Origin: UBA8514 sp034933685
GTDB taxonomy: Bacteria > Bacillota > Clostridia > Lachnospirales > Anaerotignaceae
Direction of reading: 5' to 3'
NCBI GenBank assembly: GCA_034933685.1
Contig: JAYFNB010000025.1
Location: forward strand, 55,745 to 119,744
DNA: 64,000 nt
Shown here: positions 16,951 to 26,103 of the stretch, one piece after another
How the letters are laid out: each line of letters begins with the position of its first letter
How positions within the stretch are numbered: the first letter of the stretch is position 1
Position numbers and translations under genes: made by a program
The notes under the pieces: generated by a model
Told to the model about the DNA's origin: nothing
The model's input: only the letters and a program-made list of their open reading frames with translations
Databases searched by the model: none

Positions 16951-18138
16951 ATGGAAAAAAAGAAAATAGGTTTATTACCAAAACTTATAATTGCTATTAT
17001 TTTAGGTATTGTTATCGGCAACATTGCAAAGTCAATAAATCAACCAATAATTATTCAACTTGGTGCAACATTCAACGGTATTTTTGGTAACTTCTTGGGC
17101 TTCTCTATTCCACTTATTATCATTGGATTTGTTGTGCCTGGTATTGCGGAACTTGGCGAAGGAGCAGGAAAAACTCTTGCTTTAACAGCTGGTATTGCAT
17201 ATCTTTCAACAATTTTTGCTGGTTCACTTGCATTCTTTGTAGATAAAGCTGTTTTTCCAACATTTCTTCAAGTTGGCTCAATTGTATTAAACAATGCTGC
17301 TAATGCAGAAGAAACAATGCTTTCAGGTTTGTTTAAGATTGAAATGCCTGCAGTTATGGGCGTTATGAGTGCTTTACTTTTGTCATTCCTTTTGGGCCTT
17401 GGTATTTCTGTAACAAAGAATCAACCATTAAAGGATGTATTTAATGGTTTTCAGGCAATTATTGTTAAACTTGTAGAAGGCATTATTATTCCTTTATTGC
17501 CATTCCATGTTTATGGTATTTTTGCAAACTTAACCTATGCAGGTACAGTAGTTGAAATTATGTCTGTATTTATTAAGGTTTTCGGCATAATTATTCTTCT
17601 TCATGTTATTGTTATTCTTGTTCAATACTTCATTGCAGGTACATTTTCTAAAAAGAATCCAATTACCCTTATTAAAAATATGGTTCCGGCTTACTTTACA
17701 GCTATTGGTACACAGTCATCAGCAGCAACAATCCCTGTAACTGTTCAGTGTACAAAGAAAAATGGCGTAAGTGATAAAATTGCAGAATTTGTTTGCCCTC
17801 TTTGCGCAACTATTCACCTTTCAGGTTCAACAATAACACTTACCAGCTGCGCAATTGCAATTATGTTACTTAACGGTTGGCAAGTATCATTTATGGGACT
17901 TCTTCCGTTCATACTTATGTTGGGCGTAACTATGGTTGCAGCACCTGGCGTACCTGGTGGTGCGGTTATGGCAGCACTTGGTATTCTTGAGTCAATGCTT
18001 GGTTTTAACGAACCTATGCTTGCTCTTATGATTGCTCTTTATATAGCACAGGATAGCTTTGGTACAGCTTGTAATGTAACAGGCGATGGTGCTATTGCAG
18101 TATTAATGGACGCTTTAACAAAGAATGAAAATAAATAA
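16951..18138 (+). CDS. Dicarboxylate/amino-acid:cation symporter (SLC1 family), probable serine/threonine uptake
   Basis: 395 residues, an integral membrane protein of the GltP/DctA/SstT family. It starts EKKKIGLLPKLIIAIILGIVIGNIA, has the serine-rich re-entrant loop TAIGTQSSAATIPVTVQC, and the second-hairpin region LSGSTITLTSCAIAIM with AAPGVPGGAVMAALG and DSFGTACNVTGDGA, which build the substrate and sodium sites. The loop differs from glutamate carriers and together with the operon suggests SstT-like serine/threonine transport (inference). Translation may depend on the hairpin at 16915-16943. It is the last gene of the operon. Confidence 0.85.
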   Translation: MEKKKIGLLPKLIIAIILGIVIGNIAKSINQPIIIQLGATFNGIFGNFLGFSIPLIIIGFVVPGIAELGEGAGKTLALTAGIAYLSTIFAGSLAFFVDKAVFPTFLQVGSIVLNNAANAEETMLSGLFKIEMPAVMGVMSALLLSFLLGLGISVTKNQPLKDVFNGFQAIIVKLVEGIIIPLLPFHVYGIFANLTYAGTVVEIMSVFIKVFGIIILLHVIVILVQYFIAGTFSKKNPITLIKNMVPAYFTAIGTQSSAATIPVTVQCTKKNGVSDKIAEFVCPLCATIHLSGSTITLTSCAIAIMLLNGWQVSFMGLLPFILMLGVTMVAAPGVPGGAVMAALGILESMLGFNEPMLALMIALYIAQDSFGTACNVTGDGAIAVLMDALTKNENK

Positions 18139-18179
18139 AAATTTATAAAATTAGTTCTCTAGTTATTCAATATACCCCT

Positions 18180-18214
18180 GAAGAAAGGACGCTCATCATG
18201 AGTGTCCTTTCTTC
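18180..18214 (+). terminator. Terminator after the symporter
   Basis: GAAGAAAGGACGCTC pairs with GAGTGTCCTTTCTTC (one G-U) around a 5-base loop. The tail is not a clean T run, so it may be bidirectional or moderate. Confidence 0.6.
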
Positions 18215-18326
18215 ATGATTATAGGCTTTAGCCTGTTGAGTATGATGGAGTTTCTCGACAGAGAAACGGAGACATGCTAAACAATAAACCACATGCTATG
18301 CGGGTGCAGTCAAAAAGTTATACAAA

Positions 18327-18392
18327 AAAATCACCTTTCCGTCATTATAGAGTTGTTCAGGCTACTACAATAACGAAAGGAAAGGTGATTTT
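18327..18392 (+). promoter_or_regulatory. Hairpin sequestering the tnpA ribosome site
   Basis: AAAATCACCTTTCC (18327-18340) is perfectly complementary to GGAAAGGTGATTTT (18379-18392), which contains the tnpA ribosome site just before the ATG at 18394. Such 5' stems are known to hold down IS200 transposase translation. Confidence 0.65.
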
Positions 18393-18393
18393 A

Positions 18394-18984
18394 ATGGCAA
18401 ACAAAAGTTACGATTTAGCAAACACAAAATGGATGTGTAAATATCACATTGTCTTCACTCAAAAGTATAGACGAAAAATTATTTACAATCAATACAAAAA
18501 GAGCATTCGAGATATTTTCAAACAGTTATGCAATTACAAAGGAGTGGAAAATATAGAAGGGCATTTTATGCCCGATTACATCCATATGTTAGTAAGCATA
18601 CCGCCTAAGATAAGTGTTTCAAGTTTTATGGGATACTTAAAAGGAAAGAGTGCACTAATGATTTTCGATAAACACGCAAACTTAAAGTATAAGTTTGGAA
18701 ACAGACATTTCTGGTCAGAAGGATACTATGTGAGCACAGTAGGACTTAACGAGGCAACTATAAAAAAGTATGTACAAGACCAGGAAAAAGTAGACATACT
18801 ACAAGATAAATTAAGCGTGAAAGAGTATGAGGACCCATTCAAGGGGTATCCAAGTAATACGAGCGCTGCTTCAGCGGCTGCTACAAGTCAATGGCGTAGT
18901 GGTTTGAACAAAGTGAAAGCCAGCGTCTTTAGGCGCTGGCCGGTAACAGCGGCTTATAGCCGCAGAGCAAACCACGCCTTTTAG
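18394..18984 (+). CDS. tnpA: IS200/IS605-family transposase TnpA (Y1, probably inactive)
   Basis: 196 residues from the ATG at 18394 after AAAGGTGAT. Y1 HUH single-strand transposase: WMCKYHIVFTQKYRRKIIY at the start, MGYLKGKSALMIFD, GNRHFWSEGYYVSTVG and the catalytic-tyrosine helix KKYVQDQE. The HUH metal motif, normally DHIHML, reads DYIHML here because of a TAC codon at 18577-18579, so one metal-binding histidine is replaced by tyrosine. That should abolish cleavage. The last 45 residues are translated from right-end hairpin DNA and are not conserved. Confidence 0.88.
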   Translation: MANKSYDLANTKWMCKYHIVFTQKYRRKIIYNQYKKSIRDIFKQLCNYKGVENIEGHFMPDYIHMLVSIPPKISVSSFMGYLKGKSALMIFDKHANLKYKFGNRHFWSEGYYVSTVGLNEATIKKYVQDQEKVDILQDKLSVKEYEDPFKGYPSNTSAASAAATSQWRSGLNKVKASVFRRWPVTAAYSRRANHAF

Positions 18985-19094
18985 ACGTGGTGCTGATTTT
19001 ACTATAGAGGTTTACACAAACTTTGGGATACTCCCTTTCTGTTAAATGGTTAAAGATATTTATTTGTAATAATTTCGTATTTTGTGTAAATTTT

Positions 19095-20975
19095 TCATTC
19101 GTCAAATATTTTGTAATGTACCCATCCTTTAAGCACAGCACATTTCTCTGTAAGCTCATCATTTACTTGTGTTATATAATCGCCACTTGCTGTCATAAAA
19201 CCAGAGTTTGTTATAATAGGAAGTTCTGCACGTAATTCATTGGAATAATCAAATATAGGTGAAATTCCATTTACACCTATAAGTTCTAACATTGTTGAAC
19301 CAAGGTAGTTGGAGCTGATTGTATGGTTCTTAGGAAGATTTAGTGTATCCACTGTTTTACTTATGTCCACAAGTTCTTTGGAGGCTGAATTTTGCCAAAT
19401 CATAAATGGCGTTTTGTAGACGTTAAACAACTCCTCCATCGTTCCATTTGCATCAATATCATAGTCTAAAATATCAAAAAAGTCCATCCCGTTGGAGAAC
19501 CCTGGAAGATGGTCACCAAAATACATAAAGACAACAGGTTCGTCAGAAGCTTCAAAATAGTCAGTAAGACGTTTGATTTCTTTATCTGCATCCTTAATTC
19601 CCATAAAGTAGCTGTTTAGCAATGTTTCTTCGTTTTTTGTAAGGCTTACGTCGGTATCAAATGTCTTCTCAACTTCATTGTACTTCTCATCATATGGCCC
19701 ATGATTTTCAATGGTTACGCAAAACTCAAATAGAGGAGAATCACTTATTGCTATGTGCTGTTCAAAGTTTTCAATGATACTGTCTGAAGCATATTTATCA
19801 GCAATATAACCGCCTCTGTATTTTTCACTTCCCTGAAAACTTTCAAGGCTAATGAAACTTTCGAAACCCATATAACTATAAACATTAGCTCTATTGTAGA
19901 ACCATGGATATCCTGGATGTATTGCGAGAGTATTGTAACCAATACTTCTAAGACGTTTGGGCATTGAATCTATATCCTTGCGTATAAGTGAATAAGAATT
20001 TGAAGCGTTATCTATGTATCTTGTTGGGTAGGCAGTGAGTACATCGAATTCCGTATCGCTTGTGCCACCACCGTAATTAGGAACAATAATATGCCCAGAG
20101 ACAGAGTTTTTAGTTTGCGCTATCTCGTTCCAATTTCCAAGCGGGTTACCGTAATTTGAAAAATCAAAATTTGGATTATTGGATAAATCTGAAAATGCTT
20201 CGCCCATAACCATAATAATATGTGGTAATTTTTTATCAGCATACTCAGAGGCACTGCTGTTAAAATCTTTTTCTAATGCGGAATAATATGTAGAATTATA
20301 TCCATCAGGTGCTTTAACATGCATCGAGTTGAATTTATGGCAAAAGCTATATATAAAGCCCTTTGAACCATATTGATTAACTTCAAAATATTGGTTTCCA
20401 TCAACTGCAAAGACATTGTAAAGGTCAACACTTTTGTATAGAAAATTATTGGAAATTGCTCCAATAATAATAATTCCTGAAATACCTGCAATTCTTACTG
20501 GAACAGAAAGCTTTGGAGATTTAAAAAATACAAAAGCTAAAGTAACAATAAAAAGAATAAATACAATTATAAATAGGTAAAGTAAAATAATTTTGAGTGA
20601 AAAATTTTTTGCTATTCCTACAAGTTCTGTAAAAAGTGATAGGTCAGTGGGAAACAAAGGGTCTTGACGTAGCCTAACTTTTTCTGAGTTAGCTATTGCC
20701 ATTAAAATGAAAAAACCTCCAGATGATACTGTCGAAAACAAGGCATTGTTAGAAATAAATAATATTAGTGCCATTAATAGGAAAACTGGGATATAGTTAA
20801 GAAAAAAAAGCAATGGTGTTTCTTTAATGAATTGGAAAAACGCAGAAACAAATTCTTTATTTGTCATAAAAACCAATAATGTAATTGCAAAAGAACCTAT
20901 AACCATTATTAAGGCAGATGACGAATATTTAAAATGAATAGTATGTTTTTCTATAAAATCTTTACTTTTTATCAT
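19095..20975 (-). CDS. LTA synthase family sulfatase-like membrane enzyme
   Basis: 626 residues from the ATG at 20975, preceded by TTTGGAGG; the longer frame has no ribosome site. About five N-terminal membrane segments (residues 15-170) are followed by an extracellular alkaline-phosphatase/sulfatase-fold domain. It starts LPHIIMVMGEAFSD (metal-binding Glu), then NYGGGTSDTEFDVLTAYPT, whose threonine matches the LtaS catalytic nucleophile, and MYFGDHLPG. The family polymerises glycerol-phosphate onto lipid anchors or transfers related phospho groups. It is divergent from the LCP genes, consistent with an envelope-polymer locus. The exact polymer is not known. Confidence 0.87.
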   Translation of the reverse strand: MIKSKDFIEKHTIHFKYSSSALIMVIGSFAITLLVFMTNKEFVSAFFQFIKETPLLFFLNYIPVFLLMALILFISNNALFSTVSSGGFFILMAIANSEKVRLRQDPLFPTDLSLFTELVGIAKNFSLKIILLYLFIIVFILFIVTLAFVFFKSPKLSVPVRIAGISGIIIIGAISNNFLYKSVDLYNVFAVDGNQYFEVNQYGSKGFIYSFCHKFNSMHVKAPDGYNSTYYSALEKDFNSSASEYADKKLPHIIMVMGEAFSDLSNNPNFDFSNYGNPLGNWNEIAQTKNSVSGHIIVPNYGGGTSDTEFDVLTAYPTRYIDNASNSYSLIRKDIDSMPKRLRSIGYNTLAIHPGYPWFYNRANVYSYMGFESFISLESFQGSEKYRGGYIADKYASDSIIENFEQHIAISDSPLFEFCVTIENHGPYDEKYNEVEKTFDTDVSLTKNEETLLNSYFMGIKDADKEIKRLTDYFEASDEPVVFMYFGDHLPGFSNGMDFFDILDYDIDANGTMEELFNVYKTPFMIWQNSASKELVDISKTVDTLNLPKNHTISSNYLGSTMLELIGVNGISPIFDYSNELRAELPIITNSGFMTASGDYITQVNDELTEKCAVLKGWVHYKIFDE

Positions 20976-21161
20976 TGGGAACCTCCAAAGTTGTAATATG
21001 ATGACAAATTGCGTTAAAAACAAATGCAGATAGTCATCCTTTTACCTATGTTATCCTTTTATTTGACATTAGTAAAGTATTTTAAGTTTTTTTTAATAAT
21101 AAAACAGTAGCTTTTTATAAATATTATGTTAAAATATATGAGTTACATTAAATAGTATTTC

Positions 21162-21191
21162 TTGTAAAATAAAGTCATGTTGTGGTATAAT
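21162..21191 (+). promoter_or_regulatory. Promoter of the LCP genes
   Basis: TTGTAA (21162-21167), 18 bases and a perfect TATAAT (21186-21191), about 55 bases ahead of the first LCP gene. Confidence 0.55.
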
Positions 21192-21247
21192 AAAAAAGTG
21201 CGTGCACAACTTTAACGAAATTAATACCACGAGAGGTGTGTTGTTTT

Positions 21248-22333
21248 GTGGCAAAGAAGAACAAATCGCCAAAAGATAAAAAGAGCAATACTGACAGTCG
21301 CCTTATTAAAAAGTTTGCTTTAATCGTTGTTTCAACAGTTTTTTTATACAGCATGTTTGCAGTGGCAGGAGTTGTTATTTATGGAGTTACAAGGGATGAC
21401 AAAAAAGTGCCAACTTCAGTGGAAGTGCCCAATTTAGATGAAAAAGCTGAGAGTGTACAAGTGCAGACGGGTGATGATGAGGTAAAGAAAATAACAAATG
21501 TTGCAGTTTTTGGCGTAGATAAAGACGGAACACGTACAGATGTATTATTTGTAGTAAGTTTTAACAGCGAAACAAAAGAAATTAGTTTGCTGTCAATTCC
21601 TAGAGATACAAAGGTTAAAATGACTGACAAAATGATAGCAAGTCTTGAAGAACGAAATAGAAGTGGTTTTATACCGTACCATGATGGGCAGAAGGGTGTT
21701 TGCAAAATAAATGAAGTTTATGCTTACGCTGGTGATGGCTATCGTAACGAATTTTCAATGATGATGATTGAAGATTTGCTGGGAATAAAGCTGGATTACT
21801 ATGTTAAATTTACAACTGATACATTTAAATATGTTATTGATGCTATAGGCGGTGTAGACTTTGAAGTAGAGACAGACATGAACTATTCAGACCCAGAACA
21901 AGGTCTTTATATTAACCTTAAGGCGGGATACCAGCACCTTGACGGCGATAAAGCCGAACAACTGGTTAGGTATCGTGACGGGTATGCTGCAAAAGACTTA
22001 AAGCGAATTACCGTGCAGCAAGACTTTATGAGGGCACTGATGAAACAGGTGCTTAATACGGAAACTTTATTGAAAAATATTCAGCCTTTAACAAAAACAG
22101 TGCTTTCCTCCGTTGAAACAGATATTTCTATATTGGATGCACTTAAATATGTTAAATATATAAACTACATAAGTACAGATAGCGTGGAAATGGAAACGAT
22201 ACCAGGCATAGGAGGCTCCTACTTCACTAATGATAAAGAAGGAACAGCAGAGGCTGTTGCAAGGCTTATTTATAGGATTGACACGCAAAAGATTAATGAA
22301 TACAAGGAAAACGAAGAAGAAGTTAAAAACTAA
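21248..22333 (+). CDS. LytR-CpsA-Psr (LCP) family cell-wall polymer ligase
   Basis: 361 residues from a GTG at 21248, about eleven bases after GAGAGG. One membrane anchor (about residues 25-47) follows a lysine-rich cytoplasmic start, so the catalytic domain is outside. LCP motifs: VAVFGVDKDGTRTDVLFVVSF, LLSIPRDTKV with the phosphate-binding arginine and aspartate, KINEVYAYAG, IDAIGGVDFEV, and the C-terminal HLDGDKAEQLVRYR. LCP enzymes attach teichoic acids or capsular polymers to peptidoglycan from lipid carriers. It is the first of two tandem LCP paralogues, which share one promoter. Confidence 0.9.
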   Translation: MAKKNKSPKDKKSNTDSRLIKKFALIVVSTVFLYSMFAVAGVVIYGVTRDDKKVPTSVEVPNLDEKAESVQVQTGDDEVKKITNVAVFGVDKDGTRTDVLFVVSFNSETKEISLLSIPRDTKVKMTDKMIASLEERNRSGFIPYHDGQKGVCKINEVYAYAGDGYRNEFSMMMIEDLLGIKLDYYVKFTTDTFKYVIDAIGGVDFEVETDMNYSDPEQGLYINLKAGYQHLDGDKAEQLVRYRDGYAAKDLKRITVQQDFMRALMKQVLNTETLLKNIQPLTKTVLSSVETDISILDALKYVKYINYISTDSVEMETIPGIGGSYFTNDKEGTAEAVARLIYRIDTQKINEYKENEEEVKN

Positions 22334-22352
22334 TATGAATTAAGGTGCTATT

Positions 22353-23672
22353 ATGAATAATCCAGAATATGATAAAAATCGCAAAAATATGCAAAGAGTA
22401 AAAAAAAGAAAACGTACAAGTCCGCTGGCTAGGTTTTTTAAGATAGTTATTTCTATAGTTATGTCGTTTGTTTTAATTTCAGCCACAGTACTTTTTGCGT
22501 ACTCAAAGTTTGGTGGCTTCGATAATGACGAGGTAAAGAAAGGAAGCCAATTGAACCTTATGGATGCTCTAATTGGTAAAGATATTAGCCTTAACATTGC
22601 AGTTTTTGGTGTTGATGGTGATGAAACACGTACGGATGTAATATTTGTGGTGCATTTTGACAGTAAGTCTGGAAATATTCATCTTCTTTCGGTTCCAAGG
22701 GATACGAGAGTTGAAATTAATGATGAAATGTATACCTACCTTAAGGCTAACAATAAATATATTCCATATAATGGAATATGCAAAATTAATGAGGTGCATG
22801 CTTACGCAGGCAAAGAAAAAGCAGATGAGTTTTCAGTTAAACAGCTTGAAGAACTTTTAGGAATAGAAATTGATAACTATGTGAAGATTAATTTTGATGG
22901 ATTTAAAAGCCTTGTGGATTTAATTGGTGGTGTTGATTTTTATGTACCACAGGATATGTACTGGGATATGCGTGACACTGGAGATCCACTTATTAATTTG
23001 AAAGAGGGTATGCAGCACCTTGATGGAGATAAAGCCGAACAGCTTGTAAGATTTAGAAGATATCCTCTAGGGGATGAGGACAGGGTGAAGGTTCAACAAG
23101 CTTTTCTTAAAGAAGTTGCAAAGAAGGTTTTAAGTACGGATACAATAGTTAAAAATCTTCCAAGTCTTATTAAGACTGCATATCAATATGTTGAAACAGA
23201 TGTATCTCTTACAGATGCAGTAAAATATATGCAGTATGCAGATGATGCAGACTTGACAAAATTAAAGATGGAAACCCTGCCTGGTGCTGGCCAATATGTG
23301 GGAAACGTGTCATATTTTTTATATAATGAAATTGAAACAAAGGCTGCAGTAAAGCGACTTTTCTTTAGTGACAACATTACTGAAGCAGAAATTGCGCAGA
23401 GCAGCGTTGGTAAAGATATTGAAGTTGCAAACGGAGGAAGTAAATCGGGCTTTGCAGGTGAAAATCAAGAAATGCTAGTTTCTGAAGGTTTTACTGTAGA
23501 AAAGGTTTCTACATTTGACGGTGAAAGAACAGACTATACAAGAATTATAGTATCTGAAGATGGGATGGGAAAAGATTTGCAGAGATACTATCCTAACAGC
23601 AATATAATTGTAGATTCTTCAATGCTTAATGAAGGAATAGACATTTTGATTATACTTGGTGAAAAAGAGTAA
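22353..23672 (+). CDS. LCP family ligase with C-terminal LytR_C domain
   Basis: 439 residues. A basic N-terminus and one membrane helix (about 29-51) lead to the outer LCP domain with IAVFGVDGDETRTDVIFVV, LLSVPRDTRVEI, KINEVHAYAG, LVDLIGGVDFYVP and QHLDGDKAEQLVRFR. After about residue 345 comes a LytR_C domain (IEVANGGSKSGFAGE... DYTRIIVSEDG), absent from the upstream paralogue. It begins 20 bases after that gene, so the two are co-transcribed. A terminator follows. The two enzymes probably load different polymers or act in different places; this is inference. Confidence 0.9.
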   Translation: MNNPEYDKNRKNMQRVKKRKRTSPLARFFKIVISIVMSFVLISATVLFAYSKFGGFDNDEVKKGSQLNLMDALIGKDISLNIAVFGVDGDETRTDVIFVVHFDSKSGNIHLLSVPRDTRVEINDEMYTYLKANNKYIPYNGICKINEVHAYAGKEKADEFSVKQLEELLGIEIDNYVKINFDGFKSLVDLIGGVDFYVPQDMYWDMRDTGDPLINLKEGMQHLDGDKAEQLVRFRRYPLGDEDRVKVQQAFLKEVAKKVLSTDTIVKNLPSLIKTAYQYVETDVSLTDAVKYMQYADDADLTKLKMETLPGAGQYVGNVSYFLYNEIETKAAVKRLFFSDNITEAEIAQSSVGKDIEVANGGSKSGFAGENQEMLVSEGFTVEKVSTFDGERTDYTRIIVSEDGMGKDLQRYYPNSNIIVDSSMLNEGIDILIILGEKE

Positions 23673-23683
23673 ATGATTATAAA

Positions 23684-23722
23684 AAGGGTATTTTGCTATG
23701 AAACAGCAAAGTACCCTTAAAT
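23684..23722 (+). terminator. Terminator after the LCP genes
   Basis: AAGGGTATTTTGCT (23684-23697) pairs with AGCAAAGTACCCTT (23705-23718), one G-U, followed by AAATTT. Confidence 0.65.
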
Positions 23723-23837
23723 TTATGTAAAAGTAAAAATAAGCAACTACTAAATGACAATTTATAAACTGTGTGTTTACAATTGTCACATTATTAAGTA
23801 AAATGTAGATAATATGGTAAATATGGAGGTAGATGCT

Positions 23838-25814
23838 GTGAATATTGAACCCGAAAAACAGATAAAAGATTCTGGTCAGGAAATGGTATTTTCACTTGAT
23901 ATAGGAACGCGAAGCATAATTGGAATTGTTGGTATCGTTGAAGATGAAAAGTTTAAAGTACTTGCAATTGAGAAGGAAGAGCATACAAACAGAGCTATGG
24001 TTGACGGACAGATAGAAAACATTGACCAAGTAGCGCATGTTGCACGCATTGTAAAGGAGCGCCTTGAGAAAAAACTTAGCTGTGCTCTTACAAAAGTTTG
24101 CGTAGCCGCTGCAGGACGTGCCCTTAAAACTGAAAAAGCAAGCTTTGAACTTTCAATGCCAGAAATACGCCAAGTAGATGAAGAAACAATTAGCCGTTTA
24201 GAAACAGGAGCGATTGGTAATGCTGAAGCTAGCTTTACAAATGATGAGGGTGAGAAAAATGAAAGGCAGTTTTATCTTGTGGGATATACCGTTTCTCAGT
24301 ACTATTTGGATAACTATCCTATTTCAAGCCTAAAAAATCATCGCGGGAAGAACCTTAGGGCGGATGTCGTTGCAACTTTTTTACCCAGTGAAGTTGTTGA
24401 AAGCCTTTACATCACAATGAATAATATAGGTCTTGAAGTTGCAAGTCTTACATTAGAGCCCATTGCGGCAATTAATGCAGCAATACCACAAAAAATACGA
24501 CTTCTTAATTTAGCACTGGTGGATATTGGTGCAGGCACATCCGACATAGCGGTTTGCAAAGACGGCAGTGTAATTGGTTACACCATGGCAACCATTGCCG
24601 GAGACGAAATTACCGAAACTATTATGAAACATCATTTAGTCGATTTTGACACAGCAGAAAAAATTAAGTTTGAACTATCAGGAAAGAAGAAAATTAGCTT
24701 TGTAGATATTATGGGTTTGAAACACTCTGTTTCAATTAAAGAGATTTTGCTTTGCATAACAGAGGCGAAACAAAAGCTTTGCAGAGAAATTGCAGATCGC
24801 ATATTGGAGGTTAATAATGGGCAGCCTTCAGCGGTTTTTCTTGCAGGAGGCGGAAGCAAGTTAACCGGAATGTGTAAGCAAATAGCGGGATATCTTAATA
24901 TCGACGAAAGTCGAGTTGCCATAGCCGGCAACAATTTTCAGCTTAGTGCCTTTGCAGAGGAATATGACATAAATAACCCTGAATATGCCACACCCCTTGG
25001 CATTGCAATCTCAGCAGGTATGAACCTTATTAATGATAGCTTTAGGGTTACATTAAATGGAGCGAATGCAAAGTTGTTTCGAAGTGGCAGCTTAAGCGTT
25101 AGAGATATTTTAATGATGAATGGTTTTGGATATCAGGATTTAATTGGGCGTTCAGGAAGTAACTTGGTTGTGTCTTTGGATAGCAAGCGCACTGTTGTGT
25201 ACGGAGGCCTTTCCATGCCAGCAGTTCTTAAAATAAATGGTTCAGAGGCAAAAATTTCTGATATTATTCATGCAGGCGATGTAATTGAATTTCAGCCGGC
25301 AAAGCATGGTGAAGCAGCGAAGGCATGTGTAGGTGATGTGGTTGAAGATTATGGACAAACAATATTTGTAAATGAAGTAATTGCTGATATGAATACAACA
25401 CTTAAAACGGGCGATGTAATTGTTAACATTGGTGATAAAAAAACTTTGGCTTTAGAAGAAAATATCTCTGAAGATAACGCAAAAGAGGATTCGGTTGAAA
25501 ATAAAGATATTGTCAAAAAAGAAAAAGAAATTTTTGTTACAACAGAAGGGGCTGAGGATAAAAGAAATCATGATGAAATAAAAATCGGAGAACCTAAAAT
25601 TCCTGTAAAATTTACTATAAATAACAAACCTATTACATTTTTACCTAAAGATAATAAGGAACCTTATTATTTAATGGACATGCTTGAACACTCGGGCATA
25701 GACTTTGATCATCCAGATGGAAACGTTGTGCTTAAGGTGAATGGTGAGGATGGATATTTTCAACAACAGCTTAATAGCGGCGATGTTATAGAAATATTCT
25801 GTGAAAAGATATAG
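23838..25814 (+). CDS. FtsA/PilM-like actin-fold ATPase with long C-terminal extension
   Basis: 658 residues from the GTG at 23838, seven bases after GGAGGT; an upstream ATG at 23814 lacks a ribosome site. The first 400 residues are FtsA/COG0849: phosphate-1 loop VFSLDIGTRSIIGIVG, TLEPIAAINAAIP, phosphate-2 LALVDIGAGTSDIAV, and adenosine motif AVFLAGGGSKLTGM. FtsA is usually 400-450 residues and ends in an amphipathic membrane helix. Here about 250 residues follow, including a repeated all-beta region (PAVLKINGSEAKISDIIHAGDVIEF and a similar LKVNGEDG...SGDVIEIF at the end) resembling ubiquitin-like/ThiS folds. Location next to LCP genes fits a cell-envelope role. A divergent paralogue of the true FtsA is likely. 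Confidence 0.78.
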   Translation: MNIEPEKQIKDSGQEMVFSLDIGTRSIIGIVGIVEDEKFKVLAIEKEEHTNRAMVDGQIENIDQVAHVARIVKERLEKKLSCALTKVCVAAAGRALKTEKASFELSMPEIRQVDEETISRLETGAIGNAEASFTNDEGEKNERQFYLVGYTVSQYYLDNYPISSLKNHRGKNLRADVVATFLPSEVVESLYITMNNIGLEVASLTLEPIAAINAAIPQKIRLLNLALVDIGAGTSDIAVCKDGSVIGYTMATIAGDEITETIMKHHLVDFDTAEKIKFELSGKKKISFVDIMGLKHSVSIKEILLCITEAKQKLCREIADRILEVNNGQPSAVFLAGGGSKLTGMCKQIAGYLNIDESRVAIAGNNFQLSAFAEEYDINNPEYATPLGIAISAGMNLINDSFRVTLNGANAKLFRSGSLSVRDILMMNGFGYQDLIGRSGSNLVVSLDSKRTVVYGGLSMPAVLKINGSEAKISDIIHAGDVIEFQPAKHGEAAKACVGDVVEDYGQTIFVNEVIADMNTTLKTGDVIVNIGDKKTLALEENISEDNAKEDSVENKDIVKKEKEIFVTTEGAEDKRNHDEIKIGEPKIPVKFTINNKPITFLPKDNKEPYYLMDMLEHSGIDFDHPDGNVVLKVNGEDGYFQQQLNSGDVIEIFCEKI

Positions 25815-25923
25815 ATATTAAAATTAACGATAGTAAAATATTAGTTGCACAAGAGTTTGACGCAAAAATAATATTGAATGTTTTGAAAGAGTTTGCAGTG
25901 AAGAAAAAATAAAACACTATTCC

Positions 25924-25962
25924 AAAAAGTCTGTTATCCCAAGTGATTTACAGACTTTTTTG
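25924..25962 (+). terminator. Terminator after the FtsA-like gene
   Basis: AAAAAGTCTGT (25924-25934) pairs with ACAGACTTTTT (25950-25960), followed by TTG. The 110 bases before it contain a start-less 33-codon open stretch of no recognised identity. Confidence 0.75.
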
Positions 25963-26103
25963 TTGCATAAACTATGGCAATTATGTTAAAATCTGAAAAT
26001 GAGTTACTTTTAAGATATATAATTTTATAATAGAGGTAAATCAATTTAAAATACATAGCTGTGATTTGTATCTGTGGTATTAAAAATACAGGAGGAGATT
26101 AAA

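Larger units (their letters stand above)
18220..19002 (+). mobile_element. IS200-type insertion sequence
   Basis: A single tnpA gene flanked by subterminal hairpins rather than inverted repeats. Left side: GTTTCTC-GACA-GAGAAAC near 18250. Right side: GCCAGCG/CGCTGGC (18919-18940), GCGGCT/AGCCGC (18949-18963) and ACCACG/CGTGGT (18971-18991). No target duplication is expected for this family. Exact ends are uncertain by about 20 bases. No tnpB is present. Confidence 0.8.
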
